From assembly GCA_965214795.1 (NCBI GenBank), contig OZ243976.1:4340001-4404000 (forward strand): a stretch of 64,000 nucleotides of DNA. Reading direction: 5' to 3'. Below, one piece after another: positions 43,473-51,266 of this stretch. Source of the stretch: JAJDXW01 sp965214795. GTDB taxonomy: Bacteria; Pseudomonadota; Gammaproteobacteria; HK1. Numbering within the stretch: the first letter of the stretch is position 1; each line of letters begins with the position of its first letter. The notes beneath the pieces are model-generated. The model was not told the DNA's origin, did not search any database, and saw nothing but the letters and a program-made list of their open reading frames with translations. Made by a program: the position numbers and the translations under genes.

Positions 43473-44228
43473 TCAGAGGATCTGGCTCAGGAACTCCCGG
43501 GTCCGGGGGTCCTTCGCATCGGTGAAGAAGGTCGCGGGCGGCCCGTGCTCCACGATGACCCCGCGGTCGGTGAAGTAGATGTGGTTCGCGACCTCGCGCG
43601 CGAACCCCATCTCGTGCGTCACAAGGATGCAGGTCATCCCCTCCTCGGCGAGCTCGCGGATGGTCACCAGCACCTCCTTCACCGTCTCCGGGTCGAGGGC
43701 GGCGGTGATCTCGTCGAAGAGCATGATGTCCGGGCGCATCGCGAGCGAGCGCGCGATCGCGACCCGCTGCTGCTGCCCTCCCGACAGCTCGCCGGGGTAG
43801 CTGTCCTCCTTGCCGTCCAGGCGCACCTTGCGGATGAGCGCCCGCGCCCGCTCCTCGACCTGTCCCTTCGGCTCCTTCAGCACGAGCACCGGCGCCATCA
43901 TCACGTTCTCGAGCGCGGTCTTGTGCGGAAACAGGTTGTACTGCTGAAAGACCATCCCGACCTTGCGGCGCAGCTCCAGCTTGTCGAGGTTCGGATCGTG
44001 GACCTCCTGGCCTTCCACCCGGATCGAGCCGCTGTCGATCGAATTGAGCGCGTTCACGCACCGGATGAGGGTGGACTTGCCCGAGCCGGACGGGCCGATG
44101 ATGCAGACCACCTCCCCCTTCCGGACGTCGAAGCTCACCCCTTGCAGCACCTCGAGATCGCCGAAGGACTTGTGCACGTCCCGGATGGACACGATCGGCT
44201 GGCTCGGGTCCCAGCTTGCTTCGCTCAT
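43473..44228 (-). CDS. Polar amino-acid ABC transporter ATPase (GlnQ/AapP-like)
   Basis: 251-residue ATPase with Walker A GPSGSGKST, the polar-amino-acid hallmark VFQQYNLFPHKTALENV, signature LSGGQQQRVAIARSL, and Walker B IMLFDEITAALDP (Ile replaces the usual Pro after DE). Lies last in the order binding protein, permease, permease, ATPase on the minus strand. Powers import of an acidic or amide amino acid. Confidence 0.95.
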   Translation of the reverse strand: MSEASWDPSQPIVSIRDVHKSFGDLEVLQGVSFDVRKGEVVCIIGPSGSGKSTLIRCVNALNSIDSGSIRVEGQEVHDPNLDKLELRRKVGMVFQQYNLFPHKTALENVMMAPVLVLKEPKGQVEERARALIRKVRLDGKEDSYPGELSGGQQQRVAIARSLAMRPDIMLFDEITAALDPETVKEVLVTIRELAEEGMTCILVTHEMGFAREVANHIYFTDRGVIVEHGPPATFFTDAKDPRTREFLSQIL

Positions 44229-44241
44229 CTTGGCCTCCCGG

Positions 44242-45150
44242 CTACAGCTTCACCGCGAAACGGCGCTCGAGGGCGATCGTCCAGCGAGCGATCGGATAGC
44301 AGTACGCGAAGAAGATGACGAGCGCGAACCCGAAGAACGGAACCAGCAACTCCGGATGGTTGTCCTCGGCCTCCATCGCCTGGCGTGAGAGGGTCACCAA
44401 CTCCTCGACCCCGAGCAGGGAAACGAGGGGGGTCGCCATGGTCAGGATCGCGTACCAGTTCATCCACGGCGGGATCATCCGCTTGAAGCACTGCGGCAGC
44501 ACGATCCGCCACAGGGTCTGGCGGCGCGAGAACGCGAGCGACTCCGCCGCCTCCCACTGCCCCGTCGGCACCGACTGCACCGCACCCCGCACCACTTCGG
44601 AGAGGTTCGCCATGATGGGGAGCGACAGTCCGAACACCGCCTTGGTCCAGTCCGGGATAAAGACGACCGTCGAGCCGACCTCGATCTGGAAGGGGAACGT
44701 CAGCATCACGATGAAGAGCAGCACGAGCCACGGCGAGTTGCGGAACGCTTGGGTGAGGGCCCACGCGACCCGCCGCACGGCGGCCGACGGCGCGACCTGC
44801 CAGAGCCCGAGCACCACCCCGCCCAGCGTTCCGATGGCCATGGTGAGGAAGCTGATGAGGACGTTCATCAGGAAGCCCCTGGTCACCAGGAACGGCAGCC
44901 ACTTCCAGAGCGCGTCGAGGGCCTGCGCCATCGTGTAGCCCTGCGAGCCGGCGGTGGCGGCAAGCGGCCAGGCGGCGGCAAGGGCCACGACGGCCAGCAG
45001 CTTCCACGGCGCGGCCGACCCCACCCAGCGGCTGAAGGCGAGGTCGGCGGGGCGGCCGGGTACCCGATCGCGCGCGGCGGACGGCAGGAGGACGGGCAGA
45101 TCGCTCCGCCGCGCGGCGTTCACCCCCGGGATGCCGGTGAGCATCGGCAC
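44242..45150 (-). CDS. Polar amino-acid ABC permease (AapM/GltK-like)
   Basis: 302-residue permease with an extra N-terminal cytoplasmic stretch and transmembrane helix, then the usual core and EAA loop (EAAESLAFSRRQTLWRIVLPQ). Start is GTG at 45150, 3 bp after the upstream permease stop. The C-terminus WTIALERRFAVKL is typical of the AapM branch. Confidence 0.92.
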   Translation of the reverse strand: MPMLTGIPGVNAARRSDLPVLLPSAARDRVPGRPADLAFSRWVGSAAPWKLLAVVALAAAWPLAATAGSQGYTMAQALDALWKWLPFLVTRGFLMNVLISFLTMAIGTLGGVVLGLWQVAPSAAVRRVAWALTQAFRNSPWLVLLFIVMLTFPFQIEVGSTVVFIPDWTKAVFGLSLPIMANLSEVVRGAVQSVPTGQWEAAESLAFSRRQTLWRIVLPQCFKRMIPPWMNWYAILTMATPLVSLLGVEELVTLSRQAMEAEDNHPELLVPFFGFALVIFFAYCYPIARWTIALERRFAVKL

Positions 45151-45153
45151 CGG

Positions 45154-45909
45154 TCAGCCCCCGTACCCCGGGATGCGCAGCGCGCGCTCCCAGCGGGTCA
45201 TGCCGAGCACCAGCACCCCCACCAGGGTGATGTACACCACGAACATGAGCAGCATGCAGGCGTTCTGCGAGGTCGAGTAGTCGTTGTAGATGCTGACGAG
45301 CTGGTAGAGCAGCTCCGGGACCGCGATGACGATCGCCTGGGTGGTCGTCTTCACGAGGTTCACGAGGTTGTTGTTGAGCGCGGGGAGACTCACCCGGAAG
45401 GCGAGCGGAAGCACCACATAGACGTAGATCTGGAGCCGGGACATCCCGAGGGAGTCCGCCGCCTCGCGGGTCGACTCCGGGATCGCCTCGATCCCCGCGC
45501 GGAAGATCTCGACGTTGAAAGCCCCGGCGAAGAACGAGAGCGAGATGATCGCCCAGCCGACGTTGGAGATGATCGGAACCTCGAGCCAGCCGTCCGGCGA
45601 GTAGGTAGGGGTGAACTGGCCGAGCGCGAAGTAGAAGAAGAGGAGCTGGATGAGGGGCGGCGTGTTGCGGAAGAACTGGATGTACCCCTGCACGATCGCA
45701 CGGACCACCGCCTGCCGCGAACCCTGGAGCCACGCGCCGGCCACCCCGATGAGGACGCTGAGGACGACGCACGCGACCGAGAGCTGGAGGGTCATCCAGA
45801 GCCCTTCCCCGATCCGCGCCGCCTGCACCGGATCGTAGAGATAGATGAAGTTCCACTTCGGGTGGGTGTCCGCGAGGGTGCGGAACCAGGTCTGGACGGA
45901 CTCGATCAT
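45154..45909 (-). CDS. Polar amino-acid ABC permease (AapQ/GltJ-like)
   Basis: 251-residue permease with five hydrophobic segments; family pieces are QGYIQFFRNTPPLIQLLFFYFALG, AFNVEIFRAGIEAIP and the EAA loop EAADSLGMSRLQIYVYVVLP. ATG at 45909. It is first of the two permease genes, 306 bp after the binding-protein gene. Confidence 0.93.
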   Translation of the reverse strand: MIESVQTWFRTLADTHPKWNFIYLYDPVQAARIGEGLWMTLQLSVACVVLSVLIGVAGAWLQGSRQAVVRAIVQGYIQFFRNTPPLIQLLFFYFALGQFTPTYSPDGWLEVPIISNVGWAIISLSFFAGAFNVEIFRAGIEAIPESTREAADSLGMSRLQIYVYVVLPLAFRVSLPALNNNLVNLVKTTTQAIVIAVPELLYQLVSIYNDYSTSQNACMLLMFVVYITLVGVLVLGMTRWERALRIPGYGG

Positions 45910-46215
45910 CCCGGCCCTCTGCGGTCCGGCGCCGCGTGGACGGAAAGGCGGGGTCCCACTTGTCCTTTCGGCGGGCTCATCGACGAATCATGCGGGGCCG
46001 GCCGAGGTGCACCGGCCGGTTCACCCACCCGGTGCGCCCGCACTCCACGGGGCAACCGCCCTCCGCACCGGGCGTGAAGGAACGGCGCACCCGGATGCAG
46101 CGGCGCCAGCGCCTTCTCGCGCCCGATCCCCCGAGGGCAGCCGGCAAGCCACGACCGGAGGGGCGCCGCCGGGCACCCCGCCGGACGGTTCGGTTCGGGC
46201 GCGTGCGCCCGCCCG
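45910..46215. other. Intercistronic gap within amino-acid transporter operon
   Basis: About 306 bp between binding-protein and permease genes. No gene is seen. It holds a hairpin at 46160-46179 (ggggcgcc/ggcacccc, 8-bp stem with one wobble, 4-nt loop) about 36 bp after the binding-protein stop on the minus strand, probably setting the binding protein above the permeases. Confidence 0.55.
46160..46179 (-). terminator. Hairpin downstream of amino-acid binding-protein gene
   Basis: 8-bp stem with a 4-nt loop in transcribed orientation, no T-run. Interpreted as a stabilising or partially terminating hairpin; compare the similar hairpin at 20271-20301 in the HAAT operon. Confidence 0.45.
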
Positions 46216-47070
46216 CTACTGCCCCGCCAACCAGTCGGCGTGACGCGCTTGCTGGTCCACCAGGAACTTCGTGGCCTGGATCCCCCACTTCTTCTCCAGC
46301 TCGATGAGACGGCCCGACTGGTGCCAGTTGTAGGTCATCCCGGACATGAAGTTGCCGAAGACGCAATGCCGCTCCGCGAGCGGGACGGCGAGACCCCACG
46401 GGTTGTCGTCTTCCGAGGCGAGGGGCATCTCGAACTCGTCGTAGTTGCCGGAGGAAAGGTCGGACATGATCGACGAGTCGTCGTACACCCAGGCAATGCA
46501 CTTCTTGTCGCGGAGCGCCTGCTTCGCCTCGGCGTTGCCGGTGAACGCGACGACCTTGGCCCCGTACCGCTCGGACACGATCTTGTTGTAGAACGCGCCC
46601 TGCTTCCCGCACACCGGCTTGTCGCGGAGGTTCTCCCACTCGGTAAGCGCGAGGGCCTTCGGCGACATCACGTTGGTCCCCGAGGTGTAGTAGTTGGGCT
46701 GGGTGATGCCGACGATCTTCCGCCGGTCCGGGCGGTCCGACATGGTGGCGATCATCATGTCTATCTTGCCCTGCTCGAGAAACTGCATGCGGTTGGACGA
46801 CTGGACGGGGACCAGCTCGAGCTCGACTCCCATCGCGGCCGCGACGTCCTTCGCCATGTCGACTTCCATGCCGATGAGACCGCCGTCTTCGCCCCGGTAC
46901 CCCCACGGCTTGTAGTCGGCCTTGACGCCGACGACCACCTTGCCGCGCTTCATCACCTGGTTCCAAACGTCGTTCGTGCATTCGGCGGCGGCGGCCCCGG
47001 AAACGGACCCGACGGCGAGCCCGGCGAGCGCGGCGCCGACAACGCCGCGACGGAGGAAGTTCTTGCGCAT
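46216..47070 (-). CDS. Polar amino-acid ABC substrate-binding protein
   Basis: 284-residue family 3 extracellular solute-binding protein. A signal peptide (MRKNFLRRGVVGAALAGLAVGSVSGAAA) is followed by KRGKVVVGVKADYKPWGY, GLIGMEVDMAKDVAAAMG, QFLEQGKIDMMIATMSDRPDR and, in the second lobe, WVYDDSS. ATG at 47070 has a gggaga ribosome-binding site; longer in-frame starts would add a non-signal-like tail. Only binding protein of this transporter. Confidence 0.94.
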   Translation of the reverse strand: MRKNFLRRGVVGAALAGLAVGSVSGAAAAECTNDVWNQVMKRGKVVVGVKADYKPWGYRGEDGGLIGMEVDMAKDVAAAMGVELELVPVQSSNRMQFLEQGKIDMMIATMSDRPDRRKIVGITQPNYYTSGTNVMSPKALALTEWENLRDKPVCGKQGAFYNKIVSERYGAKVVAFTGNAEAKQALRDKKCIAWVYDDSSIMSDLSSGNYDEFEMPLASEDDNPWGLAVPLAERHCVFGNFMSGMTYNWHQSGRLIELEKKWGIQATKFLVDQQARHADWLAGQ

Positions 47071-47647
47071 GATGGTTCTCCCTGGTTCTCGTTGATCGTT
47101 CATGGCGGGGGCACGGGTCATCTCCCCTCGCAGCGGAGGAGCCCGGGACCTGATACCGAGGGCGAGCGCGGCGGCCCGCCCTCGCGCCCACCCGACAGAG
47201 GCGCCCGCGAATGTACCACCAAAGGGCGGCAGGACCATTTTTTTGTCGTGGTTGAGTGAACGGGATGACGGAGCTCAGGCAGGCTTGGGGTGTTTGGGGT
47301 CATTGGCGGGTATGCATCGATGGCCACCTGGGGTGCGCCCGGAACGGTGCGACACGGTTCTGGTGCTCGACAGGCACAGTTGTCCCGGCGCGCCACTCGA
47401 CGGCGCGTCCTGGCGCACGGTGCTGCGCGGTTACGCCTGCGGGCTCACGCAGCAGGCGCGGTCAGAACCGCGTCGAGGGCCTCCTGGGGGCGGGCGGCAT
47501 AGTGGCGGTTGGCCTCGGGCAGGAAGCGGAAGCGCCCGTTGCAGCGCACCATGGCGATGGCCGCGTTGGTCAGGCAGGAGTGGGGCTACCCCGTTTCAGT
47601 GGACGGTTGAGGGCTTTCGCCTCCTGCATGGGGGTGGGCGAAGGCCG
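47071..47647. other. Mosaic of insertion-sequence debris upstream of IS66 genes
   Basis: About 577 bp separating the binding-protein gene from the first recognisable IS66 frame. It includes the promoter region of the transporter operon (near 47071-47110) and, from about 47240, sequence with degraded frames in several directions. The accessory IS66 gene tnpA and the left inverted repeat (expected GTAAGCGG) are both missing here, so the IS left end has been lost. Confidence 0.55.
47445..47585 (-). pseudogene. C-terminal protein fragment, possibly transposase, unidentified
   Basis: An uninterrupted minus-strand frame bounded by stops reads SCLTNAAIAMVRCNG then RFRFLPEANRHYAARPQEAL and ends in VLTAPAA. 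It has protein-like composition unlike the surrounding frames and resembles a C-terminal tail, but I do not recognise the family with confidence. It abuts the truncated IS66 end, consistent with debris of another insertion sequence. Confidence 0.35.
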
Positions 47648-47953
47648 GTGGACTTCCGCAAGGGGCATGACGGTCTGGCGGCGGTTGTGGAGCACGAGCT
47701 CGGTCTGGATCCGTACTCCGGGGTGGCGGTGGTGTTCCGTCCCAAGCGCTTGGACCGGGTGAAGGTGCTGTGGTGGGATGGGACGGGTCTGGTGCTGGCG
47801 TCGAAGCGTCCGGAGCAGGGTCGGTTCGCTTGGCCGACGGTGCGCGACGGGGTGATGCGGCTGTCGCGCGCGCAGTTCGAGGCATTGTTCGAGGGTCTGG
47901 ACTGGCGCCGGATGTGCCGGCCACCGGTGCGCCGGCCCCTGACCGCGGGGTGA
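47648..47953 (+). CDS. tnpB: IS66 accessory protein TnpB (5' truncated)
   Basis: The frame encodes the IS66 Orf2 core: VDFRKGHDGLAAVVEHEL, DPYSGVAVVFRPKRLDRVKVLWWDG, and LSRAQFEALFEGLDWRRM. Family members have about ten more residues before DFRKG, beginning with Met; here the upstream in-frame sequence is unrelated and has no suitable start, so the N-terminus was lost or the gene begins at an inefficient GTG (47648). Lies 55 bp ahead of the transposase gene. Confidence 0.75.
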   Translation: MDFRKGHDGLAAVVEHELGLDPYSGVAVVFRPKRLDRVKVLWWDGTGLVLASKRPEQGRFAWPTVRDGVMRLSRAQFEALFEGLDWRRMCRPPVRRPLTAG

Positions 47954-48008
47954 TCGGGGGATTGTCGAGCCCTCCTATAACACGCTGATCTTGTGATAGC
48001 ATTTTGTC

Positions 48009-49664
48009 ATGGGAACGCATCCTGGCACGGTCGGTTCGCAGTCGCTTGCACCGCCCTTTGGGGCGCTGTTCGAGGCTCCGAAGGCGGCGGTCGAGACACT
48101 GCGCGGCGAGGATGCGGGGCGGTGCGAGGGCCGCGGGCATCGGGAGCATCGGGGTCCCGGGGCGGTGGTCGAGGGGTTGCGTGCCGAGGTCGCCTCGCTG
48201 ACCGACCGTAACCGCCGTTTGGAGCATCTGGTACGCGAGCTGCGCCGGTTGCTGTACGGAAAGAAGTCCGAGAAGCTGCACCCTGACCAGCTCCCGCTCG
48301 CCTTCGAGGCGCTCGAAGGGGCGGTGGCCGAGCTCGAACCAGCGCCTCCGACGAGCGCGACCCCGGGGTCGCGTCGCAAGCGCCGCGCGCCCGAGCGCAA
48401 CCTCGGCCATCTTCCCGAACATCTGCCCCGGGTCGAGCAGGTGATCGAGCCCCGCAGCACGCACTGCCCGTGCGGGTGCGGCGAGATGGTACGCATCGGC
48501 GAGGACCGCACCGAGCGGCTCGACATCGTCCCGGCGCAGCTTCGGGTCCTCGTCACGGTACGCCCGAAGTATGCCTGCCGGGTGTGTGAGGAAGGTGTCA
48601 CCCAGGCGCCGGCGCCGGCGCATCTGATCGAGGGTGGACTGCCGAGCGAAGGCGCGCTCGCCCACGTGCTCGTGTCGAAGTACGCGGACCATCTTGCGCT
48701 GTATCGGCAATCGCAGATGCTCGCCCGCTCGGGTCTGGACCTGCACCGTTCGACCCTGGCCGGGTGGGTCGGCAAGGCGTCGTTTCACCTCCAGCCGGTG
48801 GTCGATTGCCTGGCGGCGGAGTTGAAGAGGTCTGAGAAGCTGTTCATGGACGAGACCACGGTGCCGGTGCTCGACCCGGGCCGGGGCCGGACCAAGACGG
48901 GGTATCTGTGGACGATGGCGCGCGACGACCGGTCCTGGGGTGGTCCGGACCCGCCGGGGGTGGTGTATGCCTACGCGCCCGGTCGTGGTGGTCACCATGG
49001 CGAGCAGGTGCTCGAGGGGTTCAGCGGGACGTTGCAGACCGATGGCTACGCCGGGTACAAGCGACTGAGCCGGTCGGACCGTCCGGGTGGCGCCTTGCGG
49101 CTGGCCCATTGCTGGGCGCACGTGCGCCGGGCGCTCAAGGAGGCGCTCGACACCAGCGCCTCGCCGATCGCCGAGGCGGGCCTGCAACGCATCGCGCGGC
49201 TGTATGCGGTCGAGAAGAAGATCCGAGGCGAGCCGCCGGCCACGCGCCAAGCGATCCGGTGGGACGAATCGGCGCCGCTGGTGAACCGGTTCGGGGTGTG
49301 GCTCGACGAGCCGCGCTCGCGGGTCTCAGCGCGCTCGCGCCTGGGCGAGAAGCTGACCTACATCGCCAACCAGTGGCAGGGGTTGCTCGTCTTTCTCTAC
49401 GATGGGCGCGTGGAGATCGACTCCAACGCGGTGGAGAACCTGATGCGGCCCGTCAAACTCAATGTCAAGAACGCGCTGTTCGCTGGCCACGACGACGGGG
49501 CGCATGGCTGGGGGCGCATCGCCTCGCTCATCGAAACGTGCAAGCTCAATGGTGTGGAGCCCTACGCCTGGCTCAAGAGCACGCTGGAGAAGATCGCCGC
49601 CGGCCACCCGCACTCGCGCATCCGCGAGCTGTTGCCCTGGAACTTCAGCTCGGCGTCAAGCTGA
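48009..49664 (+). CDS. tnpC: IS66-family transposase TnpC
   Basis: 551-residue DDE transposase. An N-terminal leucine-zipper-like and helix-turn-helix region (residues 60-85) is followed by a Cys-rich zinc-binding segment (CPCGCGE, CRVC), then the catalytic domain with D281 (MDETTV), D345 (LQTDGYAGY) and E476 (SNAVENLMRP). The C-terminal LLPWNF tail is typical of the family. The frame is intact, so it might still act on IS66 ends in trans, although this copy lacks its own left end. Confidence 0.93.
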   Translation: MGTHPGTVGSQSLAPPFGALFEAPKAAVETLRGEDAGRCEGRGHREHRGPGAVVEGLRAEVASLTDRNRRLEHLVRELRRLLYGKKSEKLHPDQLPLAFEALEGAVAELEPAPPTSATPGSRRKRRAPERNLGHLPEHLPRVEQVIEPRSTHCPCGCGEMVRIGEDRTERLDIVPAQLRVLVTVRPKYACRVCEEGVTQAPAPAHLIEGGLPSEGALAHVLVSKYADHLALYRQSQMLARSGLDLHRSTLAGWVGKASFHLQPVVDCLAAELKRSEKLFMDETTVPVLDPGRGRTKTGYLWTMARDDRSWGGPDPPGVVYAYAPGRGGHHGEQVLEGFSGTLQTDGYAGYKRLSRSDRPGGALRLAHCWAHVRRALKEALDTSASPIAEAGLQRIARLYAVEKKIRGEPPATRQAIRWDESAPLVNRFGVWLDEPRSRVSARSRLGEKLTYIANQWQGLLVFLYDGRVEIDSNAVENLMRPVKLNVKNALFAGHDDGAHGWGRIASLIETCKLNGVEPYAWLKSTLEKIAAGHPHSRIRELLPWNFSSASS

Positions 49665-49690
49665 CTGCACGGCGGGCCCCTGGTTGGCAA

Positions 49691-49713
49691 GGTGGGCCGT
49701 TCGTACCGCTTAC
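49691..49713 (+). repeat. IS66 right terminal inverted repeat
   Basis: Ends in ccgcttac; the inverted complement begins GTAAGCGG, the conserved IS66-family terminus. The matching left end is absent from the window. Confidence 0.75.
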
Positions 49714-49829
49714 GGACCACCTCACAGTACAACGACTCGGCATCCCCCTTCGTTTGGGTCGCCACGGCCGAATCGATTTTCAGCAAGCTCGAACGTTTAT
49801 CCGCGCGTATTTGCGGGACAGGACACTAG
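49714..49829 (+). pseudogene. IS630-family transposase, C-terminal remnant
   Basis: Frame beginning right after the IS66 terminus reads TTSQYNDSASPFVWVATAESI then FSKLERLSARICGTGH and stops at TAG (49827-49829). IS630-type transposases end in closely similar sequence (PFxWxxTAxxIL...SGTxH). Everything upstream, including the catalytic residues, is gone, apparently displaced by the IS66 insertion. Confidence 0.7.
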
Positions 49830-50265
49830 GTGTCGGAAAAAGTAAGTTGTCTTCTCGACACCGACGTTGTTCTGGAGGTGGTGAAGTCGGTGCCGGACCA
49901 GCGCGTCGTCACGTTCTTGACCGAACAATCCGATCTGTGGCTGTCCGTGATTGTTCTGCACGAATTGGATCTGGGCCTTAACCTGATGTCGCATGGACAT
50001 TGACGAGACGAATGGACGCGGCGCTGCGCCAACTGACAGCCGAGTACGACGCCGCATCCTGCCCATCCGACGCAGCGAGGCTGCGCAGGCCGCATTGCTT
50101 CGAGCGCAGTCCCGCCGATTGGGCCGTGTCTTGCATCTGGCCGATGCCCTGATTGCGGGAACCGCCAACGCCCACGGCCTCGCCGTGGCCACCCGCAACG
50201 CCGGCGATTTCGACTACCTGGACGTTGCCGTCATCAACCCTTGGGAACCGGAGCAGGCGGAGTGA
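49830..50265 (+). pseudogene. PIN-domain (FitB/VapC-type) toxin gene with two frameshifts
   Basis: Three frames together give a full PIN toxin. Frame 1 (GTG 49830 to TGA 50001) encodes SCLLDTDVVLEVVKSVPDQR and WLSVIVLHELDLGLNLMSHG with the first catalytic acids. The next segment, RRMDAALRQLTAEYDA, is in another frame, and the C-terminal part LPIRRSEAAQAALLRAQSRR, VLHLADALIAGTANAHGLAV and TRNAGDFDYLDV is in the third frame, ending at 50265. Two one-base deletions (near 50000 and 50045) explain this. No antitoxin gene is present upstream; the IS630 stop abuts the start. The last codon overlaps the RhuM-Doc gene. Confidence 0.72.
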
Positions 50266-51266
50266 CCGACGACAACGCGATTCTTCCGGAGGGTGAGGTC
50301 GTCGTCTACGAAGCGCCTGATGGCGAGGTGCGAGTGGACGTTCGCCTCGGCCAGGAGACCGTCTGGCTGACCCGACGGCAGATGGCGCAAGTGTTCGACA
50401 CCACGCCCGAGAATATCCTGATGCATCTGCGCAACGTGTTTGCCAGCGAGGAGTTGGAGGTAGTGGCAACCACTAAGGATTTCTTAGTAGTTCAAACCGA
50501 GGGCAGGCGCCAAGTGCGACGCACCCTCAAGCACTACAACCTGGACGCCATCATCTCGGTCGGCTACCGGGTCAACTCCAAGCGAGGGGTGCGCTTCCGC
50601 CAATGGGCCACCCGCACCCTGCGCGGCCATCTGGTCCGCGGCTACACCCTGAACGAACGCCGGCTCGCCGAGCGCGGTCTGCGGGAGGCTCGGGAAACCC
50701 TCGATCTCCTCACCCGGACTCTCCGGAATCAGGCGCTCGTGGACGATGCCGGGCGGGCCGTGCTGGAGCTCATCACCGGCTACGCCGATACCTGGCGCCT
50801 GCTCCTGGAGTACGACGAGGATCGGCTGGCAACCCCGTCCGGTGCAAGGCCGTCCGTTGGAGTCCTGGATCATGACCGCGCCACCGGAGCGATTGCGGAG
50901 TTCAGGCGCGAACTGATGGCGCGCAACGAGGCGTCGTCCCTTTTCGGCAACCCTCGCGGCGACGCCTTGGCGTCCATCCTCGGCAACATCGAGCAGACCA
51001 TGTTCGGCGAATCGCTCTACCGCTCCCGCGAGGAGAAAGCGGCGCACCTGCTCTATTTCATCGTGAAGGATCATCCCTTCACCGACGGTAACAAGCGCAT
51101 CGGCTCGCTGCTGTTCCTGCTGTACTTGAAGCAGGAGGGGGTGGAACATCGGCTCAATCCCCAGGCGCTGACGGCGCTCACCCTGCTCATCGCCGAAAGC
51201 GCGCCGGCCGGCAAGGACCTGATGGTTCGCCTCATTGTCAATCTGCTGGCCGAGCCTGCCCGGTGA
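50262..51266 (+). CDS. RhuM-Doc (Fic/DOC family) fusion protein
   Basis: 334 residues. The N-terminal two-thirds match the RhuM virulence protein family (VWLTRRQMAQVFDTTPENILMHL, VVQTEGRRQVRRTLKHYNLD, RFRQWATRTLRGHLVRGY). The C-terminus carries a Doc/Fic motif, HPFTDGNKR (His271), the nucleotide-transfer signature of death-on-curing proteins. GTG at 50262 overlaps the stop of the upstream broken PIN frame, and its own stop overlaps the next gene as GTGA. Proteins of this fusion type are commonly encoded within type I restriction-modification loci. Activity (AMPylation or phosphorylation) is inferred from the motif. Confidence 0.88.
   Translation: MTDDNAILPEGEVVVYEAPDGEVRVDVRLGQETVWLTRRQMAQVFDTTPENILMHLRNVFASEELEVVATTKDFLVVQTEGRRQVRRTLKHYNLDAIISVGYRVNSKRGVRFRQWATRTLRGHLVRGYTLNERRLAERGLREARETLDLLTRTLRNQALVDDAGRAVLELITGYADTWRLLLEYDEDRLATPSGARPSVGVLDHDRATGAIAEFRRELMARNEASSLFGNPRGDALASILGNIEQTMFGESLYRSREEKAAHLLYFIVKDHPFTDGNKRIGSLLFLLYLKQEGVEHRLNPQALTALTLLIAESAPAGKDLMVRLIVNLLAEPAR

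Larger units (their letters stand above)
47600..49713 (+). mobile_element. Left-truncated IS66-family insertion sequence
   Basis: Contains tnpB (5' end lost) and an intact transposase gene, and ends at the right in a typical IS66-type terminus, whose inverted complement starts GTAAGCGGTACGAACGGCCC (right end at 49713). No left terminal repeat and no tnpA are present; the left boundary near 47600 is approximate. On the right the element abuts the 3' end of an IS630 transposase gene, so it probably inserted into that older element. Confidence 0.8.
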
